Assembly: GCF_024721305.1 (NCBI RefSeq)
Contig: NZ_JAMXOD010000005.1
Location: 119,071-183,070 of the forward strand
Direction: 5' to 3'
DNA length: 64,000 nucleotides
Source: Aequitasia blattaphilus
Lineage (GTDB): Bacteria; Bacillota; Clostridia; Lachnospirales; Lachnospiraceae
Part shown: piece after piece, positions 45,658 to 55,794 of the stretch
How the letters are laid out: each line of letters begins with the position of its first letter
Numbering within the stretch: the stretch's first letter is position 1
The notes under the pieces: generated by a model
The model's database searches: none
Seen by the model: the letters and a program-made list of their open reading frames with translations, nothing else
Told to the model about the DNA's origin: nothing
Made by a program: the position numbers and the translations under genes

Positions 45658-47173
45658 CTGCCCACTCCTTTTCTACTTCTTCCCGGAGCTGCTTTGCAGG
45701 ACGTATTACATTCATGTGTCCACCTATTTTCTCATAATCCTCTCTTGTCATCGTATACTCAATCGGGGCTACTGTAGCCGGTGTAGGAACCCATGTAAAA
45801 CCATGGTCAACTACTTTTCCAGCATCCACCATAAAATTAATTCCTCCTCCCGGAAGCACATAAGCTGGCGCCCCACCTACTGTAACCACTGCTTTTCCTG
45901 CATGTACTGCTCTGGTGATTCCAAGGGGCTTTGTACAGACTCCACCTCTTGCACTTCCTCCAGTTCCACCTACATACAGAACGGAAGTCTGAGATACTTC
46001 ACAGTTGTTCATTATCTCGTCTGCCAGAGCCATCGCCTTCTTTGTCATTGAAATCTCTCTCACCTCTCCATGGGCTTGTACTTCAAATAAAGCTCGTATT
46101 TCACCTGTTGTATTAATCACCAATATCTGCATTCCAACCCGGGCAACAGACATATCAATTCCACCGATAGCATCTCTGGGTGTTTGAATATCAGTTCCTC
46201 CTATTCCGTCTCCATGCTCTCCAAAATAGCGGCCTTTTGAAGATTTTGCAGCATTGGGGATTACACCGCTCCATTCCATTCCCACCTCTGCTCCTGCCAG
46301 ATGTTCTGTGAAAAGGCCTACAACGTGATGATCTATGACAATCACCTCATCTACCGCTTCCTTCATCTTCTGTGCAAACAGTCCAACCGTTGCACTGCCG
46401 CAGCCAATACGCATCCTGGATTCTTCTTTTCCATCAATGACAGGAGGCCTTCCCTGCTGTACTTTTATTTTGGTTTTTCGATTTATAGTAAGCTCCACAG
46501 CTTCGCCATTTGCAAGATTTACAATCGTCCTGGCTACTACGAATCCATCTGCACCTGTCAGCTTATTCGCTCCTCCTATTGCAATCATTTTCGAGCCGTA
46601 TTCTTCTGTGTTAATCATCCCCACCTGCTTGCCTTCACAGTAAACCGGATCACCCTCTTCTCCAATATACGTATTGGTATCCAGCTTTACCGTAACACCT
46701 GAATAGCTCAGAGGCGCTTCTGTCACTACCGTCACAACCTCCACACCATCACGTACTTCTGCAACGATATGAGGTGCTGGCCGAATACATGGATAATTCG
46801 TGCCTGCACCAACTCCTGTAACAACCGGTCCATTCAGTCGATAGTCCGGATATTCCCCTACCCCACTTTTTAGCACCAGTTTACGATTGCGCACCAGTCT
46901 GCCCCCTTGATTGGTATATCTTTTACAGGCTCCTGTGTATCCCTCCGGCACACGACACTGTACCGGACAAGAGGAACAAATCACACTTGTATCTGAAATG
47001 TCCTGGGTTCGGATAATCCCATTAAATTTACAGACCCGGACACAAATCCCACACTCTGCACACTGTTCTTTCTTCCACACAACCTTGCGGTCAATGATCC
47101 GAATTGCATCCAGAGGGCAGTTTTTCTCACAAGCTTTACATCCCTTACATGCATCTTGATTAATGATTATCAT
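45644..47173 (-). CDS. hnr: 6-Hydroxynicotinate reductase
   Basis: A 509-residue iron-sulfur flavoprotein that should reduce 6-hydroxynicotinate to 1,4,5,6-tetrahydro-6-oxonicotinate with reduced ferredoxin. The N-terminus is a 2[4Fe-4S] ferredoxin domain with cysteines 9, 12, 15, 19 and 38, 41, 44, 48. More cysteines follow in ICSSCPVQC and GAC. The remaining ~430 residues are Gly-rich and specific to this reductase. The length and ferredoxin head agree with the E. barkeri enzyme. It follows the enamidase gene by 25 bases. Confidence 0.9.
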   Translation of the reverse strand: MIIINQDACKGCKACEKNCPLDAIRIIDRKVVWKKEQCAECGICVRVCKFNGIIRTQDISDTSVICSSCPVQCRVPEGYTGACKRYTNQGGRLVRNRKLVLKSGVGEYPDYRLNGPVVTGVGAGTNYPCIRPAPHIVAEVRDGVEVVTVVTEAPLSYSGVTVKLDTNTYIGEEGDPVYCEGKQVGMINTEEYGSKMIAIGGANKLTGADGFVVARTIVNLANGEAVELTINRKTKIKVQQGRPPVIDGKEESRMRIGCGSATVGLFAQKMKEAVDEVIVIDHHVVGLFTEHLAGAEVGMEWSGVIPNAAKSSKGRYFGEHGDGIGGTDIQTPRDAIGGIDMSVARVGMQILVINTTGEIRALFEVQAHGEVREISMTKKAMALADEIMNNCEVSQTSVLYVGGTGGSARGGVCTKPLGITRAVHAGKAVVTVGGAPAYVLPGGGINFMVDAGKVVDHGFTWVPTPATVAPIEYTMTREDYEKIGGHMNVIRPAKQLREEVEKEWAGEER

Positions 47174-47198
47174 AATTTACTTGCCTCCTTTTGCACTT

Positions 47199-48362
47199 CT
47201 AATCTATGAGCTTCGCCGAACGCTTACAGGGAGGTGTGTTACGGCTCTTTGTGACTTGAACTTCACCGTCTATCATAATCAGACTGATTCCCGGTATATC
47301 TCCACATTCAAAAGCCTCTGCTGCCGTGTCTGCCACTGACCCCATAGGAGCATCCATGCATACGAAATCAGCTTCTCGTCCCACTGCAATAATTCCCGTG
47401 TTTAAACCGTATACCCTTGCTGTATTTCCAGTTGCCATACAAAGGGCAATTGAACCCGGAATTCCTGAGACAGCAGATATCTGACAGATATTTCGGAGAA
47501 TTCCCAGAGAAACCACTCCAGAACCAGAGGGTGCATCATTGCCAAAAATAATACGTCCCAGTTCTCCCTTCATACTGGCGCGGCGCGCCACATAATCCGC
47601 CACTCTTGCGTTGCCGCATTGTACAATTTCCATGGCAAATTCTGTTTCATCCATAAGTTTGTCAATCTCCTTTAAGGAAACGGCTGTCGGTCCTCCATTT
47701 ATGTGAGAAATAATATCTGGCTTTGTAGCCATAACCTGTTCTGCCGTTACTGTAGAGCTGCCTGGAATCGAAGTCCCTCCTGTATGCATCTGAACCTTAA
47801 ACCCATACTTATGTGCCCACTCTACCATTGGTCCTGCGTCCGTTGGATTCTTCACACTGCCCAGTCCAACCTCCCCGACAATCCAAACCCCTTGTTCTCT
47901 CAATTCCTTGAAATCATTTTCCACCAACCCTTTTTCAAGAATCAGTGCACCTCCATGTACTTTCATACCTCCAGGGCGAAGGTTTTCAAAGGATTTATGT
48001 GCCAGCACTGCCAAAGCCTTCGTCCCCACTGCGTCTCTGGGTCTGCCTGGTGTATGGCACTCTCCTGCCGAAATAACCGTAGTGACCCCTCCATGAAGCT
48101 CTCCTGTTAGAAAATTATCTGCAAACTGTCTTGGAGTATGTTCCCCAATTACGGTATGAACATGAGAATCAAATAATCCTGGCGTTACGGTAGCTCCAGC
48201 GGCATCTATTATTTTGTCTGCCTGAAACTGCCCCATATCACCCTTATCTCCAATGGCTGCGATTTTTCCCTCTGATACCACAATTTGATTGCCTTCCAGT
48301 ACGGGATTCTTAATATCCCCACTTAAAATCATCCCTATATTTTGAATCACTGTAATACTCAT
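47199..48362 (-). CDS. ena: Enamidase
   Basis: A 387-residue amidohydrolase that should open the ring of 1,4,5,6-tetrahydro-6-oxonicotinate, releasing ammonia and (S)-2-formylglutarate. The metal site is clear: H67 and H69 in FDSHVHT, a bridging-ligand region in VGEVGLGS, His in QMHTGG and SHINGG, and the catalytic Asp in FGNDAPSG. The fold resembles dihydroorotase/imidazolonepropionase; the specific call rests on the adjacent reductase and dehydrogenase. Confidence 0.92.
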   Translation of the reverse strand: MSITVIQNIGMILSGDIKNPVLEGNQIVVSEGKIAAIGDKGDMGQFQADKIIDAAGATVTPGLFDSHVHTVIGEHTPRQFADNFLTGELHGGVTTVISAGECHTPGRPRDAVGTKALAVLAHKSFENLRPGGMKVHGGALILEKGLVENDFKELREQGVWIVGEVGLGSVKNPTDAGPMVEWAHKYGFKVQMHTGGTSIPGSSTVTAEQVMATKPDIISHINGGPTAVSLKEIDKLMDETEFAMEIVQCGNARVADYVARRASMKGELGRIIFGNDAPSGSGVVSLGILRNICQISAVSGIPGSIALCMATGNTARVYGLNTGIIAVGREADFVCMDAPMGSVADTAAEAFECGDIPGISLIMIDGEVQVTKSRNTPPCKRSAKLID

Positions 48363-48393
48363 ATATAAAAGCTCCTTCCTTTTTCATGTACAT

Positions 48394-49503
48394 TTATACC
48401 AGTTTGTAATCTCCCATAGAAATCCATCCTTTTTTTCTCATAAGCTCTGAAACCACCAGAGAAATCACCCCTGGTAAAATAACACAGATGAGAGCTAAAC
48501 CAATCCAGTCCAATGCTCCTGGATGAACCCCACTCATTCCTGCTGCAAGAGCAATATCACTTGGGGAAAGCCATCCCGTAATCACCCCAATTGGCCCAAC
48601 CAGTCCACACGTACCCATTCCTGAAGAAATTGGTGTTCCATTCATCTGAAGCTGAAAAATACAGGTAGCTATTGGGCCCGTTATAAAAGATGCAATCACA
48701 GCCGGAAGCCAGAGAACAGGCTTTTTCAACAAGTTGGGAACCAACAGCATGGATGTTCCTATTCCAATAGAGACCAGCCCATTCATCTTATTTTCCCGAT
48801 AGGAACATACTGCAAACCCTACCATTTGCGCGCAGCACCCTGCCACTGCAGCACCTCCTGCCAGACCAACCAGTCCCAGTGCCGCACAAACAGCAGCGGA
48901 GCTGATAGGAAGCGTAAGTATGATACCAACAATTACCGAAACTAAGATTCCCATGACAAAGGGCTGTTGATCCGTTGCCCACATAATAATTCCTCCCAGA
49001 GAGCTGGCAGCTCTGCCGATTGGTGGTGCAAGAAATTTTGCAACTAACACACCAATCAGGATGGTGACAGAAGGTGTGACAATAAGGTCAACAGGGGTAC
49101 GTTTGGAGACTAGTTTCCCAAAAAAGACTGCAATCAAAGCTATAAAATAAACTGCCAGGGGTCCTCCTGCACCACCCAGTGAATTGGCCGCAAACCCCAC
49201 TGTTGCCAAAGAGTAAAGCACGAAAGGTGATGCCCCCACAGAATACCCTATCGCAATGGCCATTGCCGCTCCCTGAATCTCTCTTGTATACCCGGCCACC
49301 TCTGCCAAAAATTCTCCTGCTGTACCTGGAATAAACATTCCGATTGTACTGATGATGGTTCCGATGAGCAGCGAAGCAAACAGGCCATGGGCCATTCCTC
49401 CTAATGCCTGTATTCCGATGCGATTCCAAGAAAACTCAATATTCTGTTCTTGCATATACTTTTTAAATCCCGTTAATTCCTGACTATTCTTTTGATTTGA
49501 CAT
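48394..49503 (-). CDS. PTS_EIIC_2-like membrane protein, candidate nicotinate transporter
   Basis: A 369-residue polytopic membrane protein of about ten Gly/Ala-rich segments, resembling the PF13303 'PTS EIIC-like' family (segments GLFASLLIGTIISTIG, RTPVDLIVTPSVTI, NGTPISSGMGTCGLVGP). No EIIA or EIIB is fused or encoded nearby, so sugar phosphotransfer is unlikely. As the first gene of the nicotinate operon, and the only transporter in it, it most plausibly imports nicotinate. GGAGG precedes the ATG. Substrate is inference. Confidence 0.75.
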   Translation of the reverse strand: MSNQKNSQELTGFKKYMQEQNIEFSWNRIGIQALGGMAHGLFASLLIGTIISTIGMFIPGTAGEFLAEVAGYTREIQGAAMAIAIGYSVGASPFVLYSLATVGFAANSLGGAGGPLAVYFIALIAVFFGKLVSKRTPVDLIVTPSVTILIGVLVAKFLAPPIGRAASSLGGIIMWATDQQPFVMGILVSVIVGIILTLPISSAAVCAALGLVGLAGGAAVAGCCAQMVGFAVCSYRENKMNGLVSIGIGTSMLLVPNLLKKPVLWLPAVIASFITGPIATCIFQLQMNGTPISSGMGTCGLVGPIGVITGWLSPSDIALAAGMSGVHPGALDWIGLALICVILPGVISLVVSELMRKKGWISMGDYKLV

Positions 49504-49623
49504 TGTTTTTCCTCCACTTATTTCCTTTTGTTTTGAACTCGCTATTGTTTTTCGATTTAAAACATGGTATAGTAGCCTCTAAATAACTCCTTCTTTTCTC
49601 TTTGTTTCTTTTAATGCGCATCT

Positions 49624-49652
49624 TGTATAATCGGAATCGCTTTTATGGTTAA
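49624..49652 (-). promoter_or_regulatory. Candidate promoter of the nicotinate operon
   Basis: Minus-strand TTAACC (49647-49652), 17 bases, TATACA (49624-49629), leaving a leader of about 110 bases. The weak -35 fits a promoter that needs an activator such as the divergent LysR protein. No B12 riboswitch box was recognised in the leader. Confidence 0.45.
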
Positions 49653-49713
49653 TAATATATCATTCGTACTATTTATTTACAAATATATTTATCATTATGC
49701 GAACAGTGTTTTG

Positions 49714-49730
49714 TATATGTTTTACATATA
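49714..49730. promoter_or_regulatory. Candidate LysR binding palindrome
   Basis: Perfect 17-base inverted repeat TATATGT-TTT-ACATATA containing T-N11-A spacings typical of LysR boxes. It ends 11 bases before the lysR start codon, in the divergent control region, so it could serve autoregulation. Confidence 0.5.
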
Positions 49731-49741
49731 AGGTGGTGACT

Positions 49742-52004
<2,263 letters not shown>

Positions 52005-52009
52005 AAAAA

Positions 52010-52050
52010 AACTATCATACCAACACTTCTTACAAGTTGGTATGATAGTT
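52010..52050 (-). terminator. Terminator whose stem overlaps the M20 coding end
   Basis: Perfect 15-base arms AACTATCATACCAAC (52010-52024) / GTTGGTATGATAGTT (52036-52050). On the minus strand the first arm encodes the last residues (NYHTN) of the M20 protein and the second arm runs into seven T. On the plus strand no T run follows, though it may still slow gdhA transcription. Confidence 0.8.
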
Positions 52051-53472
52051 CTGTATAATAGACTGAAAGAAATCCACCCCTTTTGTCAGGGTTCTGGCGT
52101 GGATATTTTCATCAATTCCATGTATGCTTCCATACTGTTGAGCATTTATATATAATGGTGCAAATCGAATACAGTTATCACAGATTTCTTGATAAAACTT
52201 TGCATCTGTCCCTCCCGTCATGGGATATGGTACAACTCCAACACCTGGAAACAAATCATTAATTGTTCGTTCAACTGTCTTAAATTCATCACTACGATAA
52301 TCGACGATCGGATCTGGATTATCTTTGTAAATCACCTTTGTCTCAATATCATATTTCTTTGCGAGTTCTGTTATAATGGCAATGCTTTCTTCCGTTGGTT
52401 GATGATGACTAAAGCGCAGATTCGCCCACACCTTTGCCTCCTGAGGTAATACATTCGCTCCATCAGAACCCTTTGCCATAGTAAAAGCAATCGTTGTCTG
52501 AAGCATTGCTGCTCCTGCCGGACTAATGGATGGCATGACTTTTTTTAGAATAGGTGCAAAACACCATAAGTTTGCAAAAACCAATTTCATAGGAAACACC
52601 ATATTCGGTGTCAAACGTCGAAACATTTCCGTTACACTATCATAAAACTCGACTTTGAAAGGACTCTTCTCTTCAACTTCTGCCATAAATTTAGCGATTC
52701 TTACAAGAGGAGTGTTTTTTCCTGGGGCACTGGCATGGCCACCGGTTCCTCTGGCCGTAAATTCCAGATCTCCATATCCTTTCTCCAGGACACCAACCAT
52801 CGCATAGGTACCATTTACGCCACCAATAGGGTTCTCTAGAATCATTCCCCCTTCGTCTAACAATAATTTCGGTCGTACTCCCTGAGCCTTTAAATACGCC
52901 ACCGTCTTCGGTGCGCCCTCTCCCCGGATTTCTTCTGTATTACTGCTGGCAACATAAATATCCTGCTCTGGGATATACCCTTGTTCAATTAATTCTTCCA
53001 CTGATTGCAGAATACAAAACAGATTTCCTTTCGTATCAACTGTCCCTCTTCCCCAAACAACTCCATCCTCTACATCTCCTGAAAAAGGAGGATGCGTCCA
53101 CTCTCCCGGAGCCTCTACTACATCCTGATGACTCATTAATAGAATCGGAGCTTCTGATGCTTTTCCCTGCCATCTCAATAACAGGCTCCCCTCAATATCT
53201 GTTTTGATACAAGTTGTAAAAACTCGTGGAAATAATTGCTCCAATACCTCTTGAAACTTATAAAACTTATCCACTTTCATATTGTCACGACTGGACACGG
53301 TTTCACACTGAATCATCTGTGAAAGCTTTTGCCCATACCCTTCGCTGCGCTCAGATTCCTGGTACTCAATTACGACTGTTTTTGCTGCTGTAGGCTTTTG
53401 CATTGCCGTCCGCAATAAAACAGTTGCAATCAATACCCCTATCACTAATAATACAACCAATAAAACTGTCAT
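52030..53472 (-). CDS. M20-family metallopeptidase, membrane-anchored
   Basis: A 480-residue M20/M25/M40 hydrolase. An N-terminal hydrophobic segment (residues 1-23) likely anchors it or acts as an uncleaved signal. The metal site is visible in LLMSHQDVVEAP (His, Asp base), WGRGTVDTKG (bridging Asp), SNTEEIRGEG (catalytic Glu) and SIHGIDENI (C-terminal His). It resembles the PM20D1/carboxypeptidase-S group that cleaves N-acyl amino acids or dipeptides. It is third in an operon with two small membrane proteins (11-base gap). Confidence 0.92.
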   Translation of the reverse strand: MTVLLVVLLVIGVLIATVLLRTAMQKPTAAKTVVIEYQESERSEGYGQKLSQMIQCETVSSRDNMKVDKFYKFQEVLEQLFPRVFTTCIKTDIEGSLLLRWQGKASEAPILLMSHQDVVEAPGEWTHPPFSGDVEDGVVWGRGTVDTKGNLFCILQSVEELIEQGYIPEQDIYVASSNTEEIRGEGAPKTVAYLKAQGVRPKLLLDEGGMILENPIGGVNGTYAMVGVLEKGYGDLEFTARGTGGHASAPGKNTPLVRIAKFMAEVEEKSPFKVEFYDSVTEMFRRLTPNMVFPMKLVFANLWCFAPILKKVMPSISPAGAAMLQTTIAFTMAKGSDGANVLPQEAKVWANLRFSHHQPTEESIAIITELAKKYDIETKVIYKDNPDPIVDYRSDEFKTVERTINDLFPGVGVVPYPMTGGTDAKFYQEICDNCIRFAPLYINAQQYGSIHGIDENIHARTLTKGVDFFQSIIQNYHTNL

Positions 53473-53483
53473 TTGCTTTCCTC

Positions 53484-54164
53484 CTAAATTTTATCTTTTC
53501 GCCAAAGTATATACCCAATTCCAATGGCCAAAGCTCCTGCCGGGATAATCAGCAAACTGGTCTGGGATATCATAGCCGGTACACAAACACATAGGAGAAT
53601 CATTGCTGCCAGTGGCACCACTGTTATTTTAATCTGCTTAGCAAAATACTTTAATCCCAGCGCACCAAACAACGCCGGTACAACGTTATCAAAAGCTGGC
53701 AATAGAACTGGATTTTCTAATACTGGCTGTAATGGTGTAATCAGCAAGACTCCAACTGCCACCACAAGTGTTGTTACAATTGCCGATGTGGCAACACTGA
53801 TTGTAGAAATAATTTCACTCTCCGGTGTTCCATCCACCACTCCAGTAATATCCTTTGCATTCATCACACAGGGAATCTTCATATTCGTCACATTTCCAGT
53901 AAGAAATGTCAAATAGCTTCCACCTACACCAAGCATTGGGGTATAAATCAAAAATTCAACAATTGCTACTGGATAGTATATAATTGCAACCTTTCCAAAG
54001 CCTGCTAAAAAACCACCTGTATCTGGCATAGAGTCATAGACGATTCCGACTAAAAAGGGGATACACACCAGTAAAATAATGGAAATTGTAAGTGTTGCCT
54101 TTCCTAAAATATGCATACTGCGATTAAATTTTTCGAAAATCAAAGATTTTTCTTTTTGTTCCAT
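53484..54164 (-). CDS. Conserved membrane protein paired with a DUF5058-like protein
   Basis: A 226-residue protein with about five or six hydrophobic segments and a conserved-looking central GVGGSYLTFLTGNVTNMKIP region. I do not recognise the family. ATG 54164 has GGAGG at the right distance, formed by the end of the preceding gene; the ATG at 54179 would overlap that gene. With the DUF5058-like partner it may form a two-subunit transporter, perhaps for substrates of the M20 peptidase; this is inferred from order only. Confidence 0.7.
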   Translation of the reverse strand: MEQKEKSLIFEKFNRSMHILGKATLTISIILLVCIPFLVGIVYDSMPDTGGFLAGFGKVAIIYYPVAIVEFLIYTPMLGVGGSYLTFLTGNVTNMKIPCVMNAKDITGVVDGTPESEIISTISVATSAIVTTLVVAVGVLLITPLQPVLENPVLLPAFDNVVPALFGALGLKYFAKQIKITVVPLAAMILLCVCVPAMISQTSLLIIPAGALAIGIGYILWRKDKI

Positions 54165-54168
54165 CTCT

Positions 54169-54939
54169 CTAGCCTCCAATCATTTTATGCAAGAATACAG
54201 CAGCAGTCATGGCAATCAGCATGCTGCCTGCAACACTAAAGTTATCCAGCATTTTAAGATTCTTTTTATTCGTAAAATACTCAAAAGCTGCCATAACAAC
54301 AGCTGCGACCGCTGCTGTTAATAAAGGTAAGTAGTTCTGATTTCTTACTACATCTCCAACGTAAGCACCTATATAAGCGGAACACAGACCAATGAACATA
54401 GCCGTGGTTGCATGAACCCCAAAACCTGGCTTCTTCCCTTCTTCCTTTTCCGTATTCTTCTTTGGTTTTTGAAATCTTTTTAGATAGCGTCCAAGGAAAA
54501 ATATACAGCAAATAAGACTTCCCAATATTCCAAAGGTCATGACTAACCCGATTGTTGTAAAAGCTTGTCCATTCATTTCTCCCACTCGCAATCCTGATAA
54601 TCCAATACTTTCTGCTGCAATGGAGGCAACATTCAGTTCATATTGCAGGGCTCCAATAACGGAAAGCCGTAACCATGAAAATGGAATTCCTAAGGTTCCA
54701 CTCAAAGCAATCACACCCAACAATATACTGATGCTTGGCAATACTGTAAAGGTTGCACTGGATAAAATGGCACGATTCAATATTTTTTTATCCATTCCTA
54801 TTTTCATTCCTGTCCGATAACTTCTGACCAAAAACACAAGACTCATAATCACAATAAAAAGTAAGGCCATTCCAACCACTAGATAAAGTAGTCCTGAATT
54901 CGCAATTTGTCGATAGGATTCAACAGATTTTTCTCCCAT
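54169..54939 (-). CDS. DUF5058-like membrane protein
   Basis: A 256-residue protein with six or so hydrophobic segments, with SYRQIANSGLLYLVVGMALLF at the N-terminus and a charged cytoplasmic loop (KRFQKPKKNTEKEEGKK) in the middle. It resembles the uncharacterised DUF5058 family. Start at 54939 with GGGAG ahead; the reading from 55014 overlaps the promoter. It is first in the operon with the second membrane protein and the M20 peptidase. Confidence 0.75.
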   Translation of the reverse strand: MGEKSVESYRQIANSGLLYLVVGMALLFIVIMSLVFLVRSYRTGMKIGMDKKILNRAILSSATFTVLPSISILLGVIALSGTLGIPFSWLRLSVIGALQYELNVASIAAESIGLSGLRVGEMNGQAFTTIGLVMTFGILGSLICCIFFLGRYLKRFQKPKKNTEKEEGKKPGFGVHATTAMFIGLCSAYIGAYVGDVVRNQNYLPLLTAAVAAVVMAAFEYFTNKKNLKMLDNFSVAGSMLIAMTAAVFLHKMIGG

Positions 54940-54972
54940 AATAATTCTCCCTTCATAAATAACTATAAGTAA

Positions 54973-55001
54973 ATTGTATCGATAGTTGCAAGAAACGTCA
55001 A
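54973..55001 (-). promoter_or_regulatory. Promoter of the DUF5058/M20 operon
   Basis: Minus-strand TTGACG (54996-55001), 17 bases, TACAAT (54973-54978), about 35 bases before the first gene. Confidence 0.6.
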
Positions 55002-55089
55002 CAACTACCATCACACTTTCAAACGCTTCATTCCTTGTTACAAAAAAATCTTATTGAGAAATCTTCCCATTTATATCTTAGGTCTTTTA

Positions 55090-55134
55090 TTGACCAATAA
55101 TTAATTTTTATGCTATCATGTTAACACTGTTAAC
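55090..55134 (+). promoter_or_regulatory. Promoter and operator of the TetR-MATE operon
   Basis: TTGACC (55090-55095), 18 bases, extended -10 TGC-TATCAT (55111-55119). Directly downstream, covering the expected start point, is the perfect inverted repeat GTTAACA-C-TGTTAAC (55120-55134), a typical TetR operator. The AAGGAGG of the tetR gene follows at once. Confidence 0.75.
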
Positions 55135-55154
55135 TCAAGGAGGTGCATAAGACA

Positions 55155-55772
55155 ATGGAAAATAATGGACATCAAACTTATCAGCGTATTATGGACGTAG
55201 CGCGAGAGGAATTTCTGACCAAGGGATATGAAAAGGCATCTTTGCGCACCATTGCTGGAAAAATAGGAATATCTGCCACTGCTATCTATCGTCATTTCAC
55301 GGATAAAGAAGCTTTGTTTTCTGCTCTGGTAGAGCCGGATTTAAACGAAATGTTCCGCACTCATGCAAAACATGATGATGAGTTATTTAACTATATCCGC
55401 CAGAAGCAAAATGTGAAAATCTGGCATCTTTCAGAACTGGAATTTATTGAATCACTTAATTACGTCTATGATCATTATTCATCATTTAAGTTGCTCCTAT
55501 GCTGTGCTGAGGGAACTAAGTTACATAATTTCCAACATGAATTGGTAGCAGATCAAGTTGAGGCACTGCTTGAGATGCATAAGATTGCAAAAGAAAGTGG
55601 TATTGCGGTAAAACCAATTACTTCATCAGAATTACATCTGATTATGAGTGGATTCTTCTCTTCCATTTTCGAAATGGTCATTCATGACTACAGCAGGGAG
55701 GATGCTCTAAAATGTGGACATACACTGATTCGATTCTTTAACACTGGTATCAGTGATGTACTGGGAATATAA
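55155..55772 (+). CDS. TetR/AcrR-family repressor
   Basis: A 205-residue regulator. The N-terminal TetR HTH is clear (YQRIMDVAREEFLTKGYEKASLRTIAGKIGISATAIYRHFTDKEALF); the C-terminal ~140 residues form the ligand domain with no close match I recall. ATG 55155 gives a standard N-terminus; a GTG four codons earlier is possible. It is cotranscribed with the MATE gene 22 bases downstream and most likely represses both through the GTTAACACTGTTAAC site. Confidence 0.92.
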   Translation: MENNGHQTYQRIMDVAREEFLTKGYEKASLRTIAGKIGISATAIYRHFTDKEALFSALVEPDLNEMFRTHAKHDDELFNYIRQKQNVKIWHLSELEFIESLNYVYDHYSSFKLLLCCAEGTKLHNFQHELVADQVEALLEMHKIAKESGIAVKPITSSELHLIMSGFFSSIFEMVIHDYSREDALKCGHTLIRFFNTGISDVLGI

Positions 55773-55794
55773 AAACGTAAACAAGGAGAAAGGA

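Noticed and set aside
48394-49503. A sugar phosphotransferase permease
   Set aside because: No EIIA or EIIB domain or gene accompanies it and the whole operon deals with nicotinate, so sugar PTS function is unlikely despite the family name.
49504-49741. A cobalamin riboswitch for the B12-dependent nicotinate operon
   Set aside because: The leader is only about 110 bases from the predicted promoter and I could not find the conserved B12 box; a covariance-model search would settle it.
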